A DNA stretch of 64,000 bases from Bacteroidota bacterium. Lineage in GTDB: Bacteria > Bacteroidota > Bacteroidia > 2-12-FULL-35-15. Shown one piece after another: positions 52,693-58,973 of this stretch (the first letter of the stretch is position 1; the number at the start of each line of letters is the position of its first letter). Below the pieces are notes generated by a model. It was not told the origin of the DNA. It ran no database searches and saw nothing but the letters and a program-made list of their open reading frames with translations. The stretch is taken from NCBI GenBank assembly GCA_025963715.1, contig JAOQAG010000008.1:211907-275906 (forward strand), in the 5' to 3' direction. Position numbers and translations under genes: made by a program.

Positions 52693-52811
52693 ATTACAAA
52701 AGTAAAAAATTAACTTGTCGCGATCAACCCCTTTGATTGTCGTTTTTACACCCTTTACAATTGCAGATTTTCACAATACCTTTGCAGTATCAACTAAAAC
52801 TTTTAGAAAAC

Positions 52812-53186
52812 ATGAGCGCAAAAACAGTTAAAATCATTTATTGGATCGCAACGGTGCTGATTGCATTGTTCGTCCTTCCGGGAATTTTTTTCCTGAACAG
52901 TCCCATGGCGGTTGAAGGATCGCGACACCTGGGCGTACCCGAATGGCTGCGCCTGGAAGTCGGCATCGGCCATTTTATCGGTGCACTGATTCTGATCATT
53001 CCGGTGTTTGGCAAACGCATTAAAGAGTGGGCGTATGTGGCATTGGGCATCGAATACATTTCTGCGATCATTGCGCATTTATATGTGGATGGCGTAACAA
53101 GCGAAGCCTTTTTTGCGCTGATCATTTTTGTGATCCTTTTGATCTCCTATATTTTTTACCACAAGATGAAGGACGCTGTAGCGTAA
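52812..53186 (+). CDS. DoxX-like membrane protein
   Basis: The 124-residue protein has four hydrophobic helices (IIYWIATVLIALFVLPGIFFL, GIGHFIGALILIIPVF, IKEWAYVALGIEYISAIIAHLY, FFALIIFVILLISYIFY), in the pattern of the DoxX-like family. It resembles the second DoxX-like gene at 55.4 kb, sharing the IKEWAYxxL piece and the terminal YxFYHKxK. A TACCTTTG element is at 52777-52784. The ATG at 52812 was chosen; the longer frame starts before the promoter. It is followed by a 71-residue protein 6 nt later. Function unknown. Confidence 0.85.
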   Translation: MSAKTVKIIYWIATVLIALFVLPGIFFLNSPMAVEGSRHLGVPEWLRLEVGIGHFIGALILIIPVFGKRIKEWAYVALGIEYISAIIAHLYVDGVTSEAFFALIIFVILLISYIFYHKMKDAVA

Positions 53187-53192
53187 AGCGCG

Positions 53193-53408
53193 ATGGTAGA
53201 AATTTTTAAAACAAATGTGAATGATCGTGATCAGGCGCAATTGCTGCTGACCGAGATCCATAAGGCTTTCAGTGTTTATAAAGCTAATTTTGATTTGGAG
53301 GACTGTGATAAGATCCTGCGTGTAAAATGCACGGAGGAAATTATCCAGCCTTCTTCTTTGATCGCATTCCTGGAAAATTTTGGTTGTAGTGCTGAGGTTA
53401 TTTTTTGA
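53193..53408 (+). CDS. Small protein of unknown function, ferredoxin-like fold possible
   Basis: The 71-residue protein reads MVEIFKTNVNDRDQAQLLL, then a central FDLEDCDKILRVKC and a C-terminal LIAFLENFGCSAEVIF. The beta-alpha-beta-beta-alpha-beta pattern and the paired cysteines suggest a small ferredoxin-like (HMA-type) fold, though the metal-binding CxxC is absent. It overlaps nothing and lies 6 nt after the DoxX-like gene, so it is probably co-transcribed. I do not recognise an experimentally studied member. Confidence 0.7.
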   Translation: MVEIFKTNVNDRDQAQLLLTEIHKAFSVYKANFDLEDCDKILRVKCTEEIIQPSSLIAFLENFGCSAEVIF

Positions 53409-53790
53409 TATTTCTATGCCTTTACTTTTTGAAGGCAAAAAGTAACAATCCGCCGCGGCGGACTGGCCTGTAAGGTAATTTTTCCTTCCGCTGGCGCTGC
53501 AGGAAAACCGCGGTTAATTTCGCGGACGCAGTCATCGCTTCGTAGTTATAATTTTTCTGCCGCTCATTCCCGCTATTACTGAACAGGCCGAAATAGTCTG
53601 CAGAATGAGTCTGCAGAATGAGTCTGCTTTTATTTTGCAAATAAGGATTTCAATAAACTTACATGCTCTAATGCAAGAACCATTTGGTATAAACTTTCCG
53701 GTAATTATAATATTGTCCTTTCCTGCCGCGAAAGCCTGTTATTCCTACCATTTATTTATTCATAATTAAAAAAACGAAAAATAAATTTGC
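53409..53790. other. Gene-free stretch before the arsR-like operon
   Basis: Contains a TTACTTTTTG/CAAAAAGTAA-type hairpin near 53421-53444, a GC-rich palindrome AATCCGCCGCGGCGGACT near 53446-53463 related to the 48.9-kb element, and a short tandem repeat of GCAGAATGAGTCT near 53601-53628. A 72-residue minus-strand open frame across it looks spurious. Confidence 0.5.
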
Positions 53791-53832
53791 GTAACCGAAC
53801 AGTTACATATATATTTGTAACCGATCAGTTAC
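53782..53832 (+). promoter_or_regulatory. Duplicated promoter-operator module of the ArsR-like gene
   Basis: TAAATTTG (53782-53789) is followed by GTAACCGAACAGTTAC (53791-53806); TATATTTG (53810-53817) is followed by GTAACCGATCAGTTAC (53817-53832). So a -7 element plus a GTAAC-N6-GTTAC palindrome occurs twice at a spacing of about 26-28 nt, upstream of ATG 53851. These are likely binding sites of the ArsR-like protein. Confidence 0.7.
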
Positions 53833-53850
53833 ATAATTAATAGTATTAAA

Positions 53851-54234
53851 ATGAGAAGAGATGTATTCCAGGCCATAGCCGACCCGACACGCAGAGAAAT
53901 CATTGGCATGCTTGCCAGCCAGTCGCTGAACCTGAATTCGGTTGCGGAACATTTTGATGTGAGCCGTCCCGCGATCTCGAAACATATAAAGATCCTGACG
54001 GAATGCGGATTGATCACGATCACGCAGCAGGGCCGGGAGCGCTACTGCGAGGCAAAGCTGGAAAAGCTGAATGAAGTATCGGACTGGGTGGAGAAATATA
54101 AAAAGTTCTGGACCGGAAAACTGGATGCGCTTGAAATCTACCTGATGGAAATGCAGGCGGAAGAAAAATCAAAAAAGAAATCTTCAAAGAAATCAGATAA
54201 ATTAAAAAAGAAAAAACATGGCAGAAAAAAATGA
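53851..54234 (+). CDS. ArsR-family transcriptional regulator
   Basis: The 127-residue protein has the ArsR winged helix-turn-helix (MRRDVFQAIADPTRREIIG, LNSVAEHFDVSRPAISKHIK, LTECGLITITQQGRERYC), about residues 1-90. The ADPTRREI opening is typical of the subgroup coupled to SRPBCC genes. The tail from about residue 103 is unusually lysine-rich (KKKSSKKSDKLKKKKHGRKK). No metal-site cysteines are seen. It overlaps the next gene by 17 nt, so they are translationally coupled. It probably represses its own operon through the two palindromes upstream; the inducer is unknown. Confidence 0.92.
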   Translation: MRRDVFQAIADPTRREIIGMLASQSLNLNSVAEHFDVSRPAISKHIKILTECGLITITQQGRERYCEAKLEKLNEVSDWVEKYKKFWTGKLDALEIYLMEMQAEEKSKKKSSKKSDKLKKKKHGRKK

Positions 54235-54724
54235 TTTTACGATCACGCGGGTGTTCAATGCATCACGTGATCTTGTATGGAAAGCACATACGGAAGCAAA
54301 ACATCTTGCAAAATGGTGGGGTCCAAAAGGTTTTAAAATGCTGGCCTGTAACCTGGATCTGCGCCCGGGCGGTATGTTCCATTACGGAATGGAATCGCCG
54401 GACGGGCATACAATGTGGGGCAAATTCATCTACCGCGAAGTACAGCCGCAGGAGAAACTTGTATTTGTTGTCTCGTTCTCAGACGAGAACGGTGGCACCA
54501 CACGCCATCCGATGAGCGAGAACTGGCCGCTGGAAGTATTGAATACGGCAACGTTTACAGAGCAGGACGGAAAAACAACGATGGTTATTAAAGGACATCC
54601 GGTAAACGCCCTCCAAGAAGAAGAGGAAACATTTTTTGCTGCATTTAACGGCATGAACCAGGGCTTTAATGGAACATACGACCAGTTTGAGGAATATCTT
54701 ACAAGTATTATACATTCAAAATAA
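54218..54724 (+). CDS. SRPBCC (AHSA1-like) protein 1
   Basis: The 168-residue protein has the helix-grip START/Bet v1-like fold: FTITRVFNASRDLVWKAHTE, AKWWGPKGFKM, DLRPGGMFHYGMESPDGH, GKFIYREVQPQEKLVFVVSF and a C-terminal helix (MNQGFNGTYDQFEEYL). AHSA1-like proteins bind hydrophobic ligands or act as co-chaperones of Hsp90-type proteins; the ligand here is unknown. It overlaps the ArsR-like gene and is 7 nt from a paralogue. It is the first of three SRPBCC genes in this locus. Confidence 0.9.
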   Translation: MAEKNDFTITRVFNASRDLVWKAHTEAKHLAKWWGPKGFKMLACNLDLRPGGMFHYGMESPDGHTMWGKFIYREVQPQEKLVFVVSFSDENGGTTRHPMSENWPLEVLNTATFTEQDGKTTMVIKGHPVNALQEEEETFFAAFNGMNQGFNGTYDQFEEYLTSIIHSK

Positions 54725-54731
54725 ACGTAAA

Positions 54732-55202
54732 ATGACAACAACAGACAACGATACATCCGGCCGTGAGCTGGTAATAAGCCGCACATTGAATGCGCCGCGC
54801 GAACTGGTATGGAAAGCATGGACATCGCCGGAGCACCTGATCAACTGGTGGGGGCCAACCGGTTTTACAAATACATTTAAAGAGATCAGCATTAAACCGG
54901 GCGGCGTTTGGCTGTTTACAATGCACGGCCCGGACGGTACGGATTACCCGAACAGGATCATTTTTAAAGAAGTGGTAAAGCCTGAGCGATTGGCGTATGC
55001 GCATGATTCGGGAGAAGATAATGATCCGCAATTATTCAACGTGGTTGTAACATTTGAAAAAGCGGGCGATAAAACCAACCTGACCATGAAGAGTATTTTT
55101 GCTTCGGTGGAAGCTCTTAAATTAGTAGTGGACCAATACGGTGCAATAGAAGGCGGCAATCAAACGATCGATCGTTTGGAAGCGGCATTAAAAGAAATGT
55201 AA
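54732..55202 (+). CDS. SRPBCC (AHSA1-like) protein 2
   Basis: The 156-residue paralogue of the preceding protein reads ELVISRTLNAPRELVWKAWT, INWWGPTGFTNTFKEISIKP, GGVWLFTMHGPDGTDYPNRI and a C-terminal helix. The ATG at 54732 (MTTTDNDTS) was chosen; the longer frame would overlap the previous gene by more than 50 nt. It lies 7 nt after the first SRPBCC gene, in the same transcript. Pocket residues differ from copy 1, so the ligands may differ. Confidence 0.9.
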   Translation: MTTTDNDTSGRELVISRTLNAPRELVWKAWTSPEHLINWWGPTGFTNTFKEISIKPGGVWLFTMHGPDGTDYPNRIIFKEVVKPERLAYAHDSGEDNDPQLFNVVVTFEKAGDKTNLTMKSIFASVEALKLVVDQYGAIEGGNQTIDRLEAALKEM

Positions 55203-55243
55203 AAGCGTTAACATGGTTCATTGCAAGATCTGTGTATTTTTGA

Positions 55244-55264
55244 ACCACAAAAGAAAACAAAAGA
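55244..55264 (+). repeat. Dispersed ACCACAAAAG repeat copy
   Basis: ACCACAAAAGAAAACAAAAG occurs in the 179-nt gap between the second SRPBCC gene and the DoxX-like gene. It is identical to the inner arm of the nested palindrome near 13.0 kb and to the copy at 40473. Confidence 0.75.
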
Positions 55265-55381
55265 ACAGAAAAGGCGTGATGAGTACTGGCTGGTCGTACT
55301 TGAATAAAAAAATTAAAATAATGTTTCAAATATTCATTAAATCTAATTCAACAAAAAGTATAAACTAAAAATCAAACAAAC

Positions 55382-55750
55382 ATGAAAAAAACAAACATTA
55401 TTTACTGGACCCTGACGGGATTATTTGCTGCATTTATGATCTTCACGGCTATCCCTGATATTTTAAAAACGCCGGAAACTGTTGACTTTATGACGAAACT
55501 GGGTTACCCGGTTTATTTTACTCCGTTCATCGGGGTGGCAAAAGTGCTGGGTGGACTCGCAATCGTGATCCCGGGTTTTCCGCGCATCAAAGAGTGGGCG
55601 TATGCAGGATTGATGTTCGACCTGATCGGTGCAATGTATTCGATCATGGCTGTTAACGGCGTTGCACAAAGCTTAATGATGCTGGTATTTATCGCATTTG
55701 GTTTCAGCTCGTATTTTTTCTATCACAAAAAATTAAAACTTGCTGCATAA
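55382..55750 (+). CDS. DoxX-like membrane protein
   Basis: The 122-residue protein has four hydrophobic helices (IIYWTLTGLFAAFMIFTAIP, FIGVAKVLGGLAIVIPGF, IKEWAYAGLMFDLIGAMYSI, LMMLVFIAFGFSSYFFYHKK). It is related to the 52.8-kb protein through IKEWAY and the YFFYHKK end. DoxX-like proteins are often found beside SRPBCC genes in Bacteroidetes. It starts 179 nt after SRPBCC 2 and 17 nt before SRPBCC 3, so it may have a separate promoter but shares the locus. Function unknown. Confidence 0.87.
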   Translation: MKKTNIIYWTLTGLFAAFMIFTAIPDILKTPETVDFMTKLGYPVYFTPFIGVAKVLGGLAIVIPGFPRIKEWAYAGLMFDLIGAMYSIMAVNGVAQSLMMLVFIAFGFSSYFFYHKKLKLAA

Positions 55751-55767
55751 ATTATTTACTATTAAAA

Positions 55768-56214
55768 ATGAACGACATGAAAAATGAACCATTCGTAATT
55801 GAGCGCACGTACAATGCGCCAATTGCAACAGTCTGGAAAGCCATCACCAACAGGGACGACATGGAGCAATGGTATTTTAAGCTGAAAGAATTTAAACCCG
55901 AAGTGGGATTTAAATTTGAGTTTACCGGCGGTGATGAAAAAATGGAATACCTGCATGAATGTATTGTGCAGGAAGTGGTTCCCGGTAAAAAAATAGCATA
56001 CACCTGGCGTTATCCGGAGTATGAAGGCAGCTCACTTGTAACATGGGAATTGTTTGAGGAAGGAAACAAAACGCGATTGAAATTAACGCACGAAGGTTTG
56101 GAAACATTCCCGAAAAACAATTCTTCTTTTGCAAAAGAAAGCTTTGCAGGAGGCTGGACGTACATTACCGGCACTTCACTGAAAGAGTTTGTAGAAAAAG
56201 GTACACAAAGCTAG
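55768..56214 (+). CDS. SRPBCC (AHSA1-like) protein 3
   Basis: The 148-residue protein has the same fold as the two above: FVIERTYNAPIATVWKAITN, MEQWYFKLKEFKPEVGFKFE, AYTWRYPEYEGSSLVTWELF and a C-terminal helix (GGWTYITGTSLKEFVEKG). It diverges from copies 1 and 2: the WWGP loop is replaced by WYFKLK. It lies 17 nt after the DoxX-like gene, and a terminator hairpin follows about 30 nt after the stop. Ligand unknown. Confidence 0.9.
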   Translation: MNDMKNEPFVIERTYNAPIATVWKAITNRDDMEQWYFKLKEFKPEVGFKFEFTGGDEKMEYLHECIVQEVVPGKKIAYTWRYPEYEGSSLVTWELFEEGNKTRLKLTHEGLETFPKNNSSFAKESFAGGWTYITGTSLKEFVEKGTQS

Positions 56215-56243
56215 TTTTTTCACGAGTACAAACCTGCTAAAAC

Positions 56244-56276
56244 AAGCCACCGGAAGCTATTTTCGGTGGCTTATTT
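56244..56276 (+). terminator. Terminator of the DoxX-SRPBCC unit
   Basis: AAGCCACCG and CGGTGGCTT form a 9-bp stem around GAAGCTATTTT, followed by a T-rich stretch (ATTTTGTATTT). It closes the ArsR/SRPBCC/DoxX locus. Confidence 0.75.
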
Positions 56277-56398
56277 TGTATTTAACAGCATATTCATTTT
56301 TTGCGTATAAGTTACAGATGTAAGAAATTACGCATTTTTGTAAAATTCCTGAAATGCTCAGGGGCTATTTTTGATATACAAATCAATACAATAGCCCG

Positions 56399-57475
56399 AT
56401 GAAAAAAGCTATTAACTTCCTGATGTACCTGGTAATTTTTGTTTTTACCAAAAACGCAACGGCCCAGGTGTATGCTAATTCGCAAACTTTTAATGTAACC
56501 GGACTATGCATCGGTTGTGGCATTTCAACTCCGGCAAATTCGGTGGATGCCCCGATTACCAATTACGAAACCATGAGCCTGACGGTTTCTGTTCTGGGAG
56601 CAAATGTGACACAAAAATTTGTTTTTCCTTCTACGGGCAGCGTTGGGAATTATGTGGGCGTGGTGGTAGAAAATCCATCACTCGGGGCGCTTAATTCTAC
56701 ATTGCTGAATAGCCTGAGTGTTACTACTTTTTTATCCGGGGTATCCAATGCTGATACAAAAAATGCCGGTGGAATGCTGGTTTCTAATATAGGTGGTTCG
56801 CTCTGGAAAATGGAATTTACCACCGCATACTCTTTTAATCAGCTGGAAGTGAAATTCGATGCCGGGATATTGGGTGCTATGAACAATGTGCATGTTTATT
56901 ATGCCTATTATACAACCGTAGCGCCATTACCGATCGAGCTGCTTTCCTTTGGTGCACAAGCTAAGGACAAAGCAATTGATTTAAACTGGAGTACCGCTTC
57001 GGAACAGAACAACGATCATTTTACCGTGGAAAAAAGTACGGATGCCATTCATTATTCGGAAGTTACAAATGTGAGCGGTTCGGGAACCAGCACCAATGTA
57101 CATCAATATACGTATGCAGATCAACATCCGCTTTCCGGCCTAAGCTATTATCGCCTCAAACAAACTGATTTTGACGGGAATTTCAAGTATTTTACAACAT
57201 TATCTGTTAATTATACAGCTCCGGATCCGGGCTATTACTACGTTTATCCGAATCCATCCGGGAACGGTGCTATTCATTTGATAATGCCGTGTGCAGGAAC
57301 AAGGGTAAAAATTATAAACACAACCGGGCAGCTGATTCTTGAAAAAGTATACAGCGATGCGGGAGATTACACGGAAGATTTATCTGCGCTCAACAATCCA
57401 ATAGCTCCCGGAATGTATTTTATCTTGTTTATTTCCGGCGAAAGCAGTCAAACGTTCAGGCAAATTATCCAATAA
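56399..57475 (+). CDS. T9SS cargo protein with C-terminal sorting domain
   Basis: The 358-residue protein has a signal peptide (MKKAINFLMYLVIFVFTKNATAQ), an N-terminal all-beta part with a cysteine pair (GLCIGCGIS), then the frequent Bacteroidetes stretch PLPIELLSFGAQAKDKAIDL, a FNIII-like piece (VEKSTDAIHYSEV) and a T9SS sorting domain (VYPNPSGNGAIHLI, VKIINTTGQLILEK, GMYFILFI) ending TFRQIIQ. It should be exported and attached to the cell surface. The N-terminal part is not recognised. A terminator follows at about 57.63 kb. Confidence 0.86.
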   Translation: MKKAINFLMYLVIFVFTKNATAQVYANSQTFNVTGLCIGCGISTPANSVDAPITNYETMSLTVSVLGANVTQKFVFPSTGSVGNYVGVVVENPSLGALNSTLLNSLSVTTFLSGVSNADTKNAGGMLVSNIGGSLWKMEFTTAYSFNQLEVKFDAGILGAMNNVHVYYAYYTTVAPLPIELLSFGAQAKDKAIDLNWSTASEQNNDHFTVEKSTDAIHYSEVTNVSGSGTSTNVHQYTYADQHPLSGLSYYRLKQTDFDGNFKYFTTLSVNYTAPDPGYYYVYPNPSGNGAIHLIMPCAGTRVKIINTTGQLILEKVYSDAGDYTEDLSALNNPIAPGMYFILFISGESSQTFRQIIQ

Positions 57476-57935
57476 TAAAATTTACTACTCGGTGTTTGAT
57501 CTACTAAATACCAATTAATACGAATATATTAATCTGTGTGATGCTGTGTATAATGGAACGCAAATTTGGCAGATGATGCGGTGTAAATAGAATTTGTGTG
57601 ATGGTTTAATACAGCACACAACCCTATCCAAACAAAAGCCTCTTGTTATAATAAACAAGGGGCTTTCTCAATTTTATCCCTGATTGAGTAAACAAATCTA
57701 CGTTGAGAAATTTGCAGAATAAAGCATTTTGATAAATCATCTTATCAAAAAATAAATTTCATTTAACAAAACACATTATTATCTTATAAACCCTTTAAAT
57801 AAAGGATCACAGACAGTATAAAAAATCATACCTGCATAATAATGAATGATGCGGCATACCTGTATTGCGTCAATAAATGAGATGGTATGTATTTTTAAAT
57901 GGGTAATTAAACAAACAACTAAAAAATTAGTAATC
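57476..57935. other. Gene-free stretch with a terminator and a shared upstream motif
   Basis: The terminator of the T9SS gene is at 57635-57674 (AAAGCC-CTTGTT and AACAAG-GGCTTT arms, one bulge, T-rich end). CCCTTTAAATAAAGGATCACA (57791 on) contains the small palindrome CCTTTA-AA-TAAAGG and matches the string at 50732. GTGTATAATGGAACGC at about 57546 is related to the long REP-like element. No other gene is seen. Confidence 0.55.
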
Positions 57936-58562
57936 ATGAAAAAATTAACTTTTATAATAGCACTTATTGCAACAACGCTTTCAGGCTATAGTCAGAACAA
58001 CAACAATGTGGATGCTCCGGCACCCATTGAGCAATCAAAATTTTCAATCGGATTTAAAGGCGGTTACGGGCATTCCACTATTATGCCTTTTACACATGCA
58101 ACTTTCTGCCCTTCATGGGATGCAGGTATTGCAGCCGTTTATGCACCGGCAGTACACTGGGGAGTGGAAGTGGATGCATTGTACTCCGAAGAAGGTGTAA
58201 ATTACAAATACCGCAATTCAGGAGATGAAGCGTACCATACCAAACAAATTTACCTGGATTATATCCGTGTACCGGTTAAAGCGGTTTACTTTTTCAGAGC
58301 ATACGATAAAGATTTCCGTCCGAAAATTGCAGTAGGGCCATCCATGGGATTCCTTGTAAACGAAGTTGGCAGCAGAGGAGCAGCTTCTTTTGACTTAGGT
58401 GCTACCGGTTTGGTTGGATTTAACTACCGTATTGCAAAAGCCGTTTGGATCAATGTGGACGCAGTATATTACCAGGGTTTTCTTGATACGTACGATAACA
58501 AATCCAGCAATGAGCTGAACAGCAATATGCGTTTGGATGCAGGTATCAATGTAGGATTTTAA
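57936..58562 (+). CDS. Outer-membrane beta-barrel protein (PorT-like)
   Basis: The 208-residue protein has a signal peptide (MKKLTFIIALIATTLSGYSQ). The mature part alternates amphipathic strands of an eight-stranded barrel (KFSIGFKGGYGHSTI, WDAGIAAVYAPAVHWGVEV, DYIRVPVKAVYFF, RPKIAVGPSMGFLV) and ends in the aromatic IDAGINVGF, as expected of outer-membrane barrels. The ATG at 57936 was chosen because it gives the signal peptide at residue 1. Ligand or partner unknown. Confidence 0.85.
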   Translation: MKKLTFIIALIATTLSGYSQNNNNVDAPAPIEQSKFSIGFKGGYGHSTIMPFTHATFCPSWDAGIAAVYAPAVHWGVEVDALYSEEGVNYKYRNSGDEAYHTKQIYLDYIRVPVKAVYFFRAYDKDFRPKIAVGPSMGFLVNEVGSRGAASFDLGATGLVGFNYRIAKAVWINVDAVYYQGFLDTYDNKSSNELNSNMRLDAGINVGF

Positions 58563-58973
58563 AGATTAAATGATACGGAAGTATTGATCTTTTCTAAATA
58601 AAAACATCCGTCATTTATTAAATGACGGATGTTTTTTGTGAATACAAATATCATTTTAAACGGTACGTTGGGGCTTGCTGTGTGCTGATTTATTATTAGA
58701 ATCCCCTGCGAGGGCTTTTTTGCCCCTGGCAGGGGTTGAATAAGCAGTTAGTACGTCGGTTAAACAAAACGTTATTAAAAACATGCGATTAATACTCCTG
58801 TTTATAGATGTATGTTTCCACAATGGCAAGATGCCATAAAATAAAATGGCACGTTGAGACACTCGCGCCTGCAATTTTAATTTGAGTGGTCATCCCGGGC
58901 TTAGCCTGTCCCGAATCTTCGGGAGCCCGGGATGACAAATAAGAAGAAGAATTAGTTTTCCAATTTCACATCA
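58563..58973. repeat. Stretch with a terminator and three palindromic repeats
   Basis: The terminator at 58601-58636 (ACATCCGTCATTTA / TAAATGACGGATGT) ends the barrel gene. The inverse copy of the 3.7-kb repeat is at 58821-58872. At 58890-58935 a nested palindrome has outer arms TCATCCCGGGC / GCCCGGGATGA and an inner hairpin TCCCGAA / TTCGGGA. CCCCTGC...GCAGGGG hairpins lie near 58704-58738. Confidence 0.75.
58601..58636. terminator. Terminator of the beta-barrel gene
   Basis: AACATCCGTCATTTA pairs perfectly with TAAATGACGGATGTT, followed by TTTT. Also A-rich on the left, so it may work from either side. Confidence 0.82.

Noticed and set aside
53422-53640. 72-residue open frame on the minus strand before the ArsR-like gene
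   Set aside because: It covers hairpins and a short tandem repeat; residue composition is unlike a real protein, and similar spurious frames arise in such repeats.
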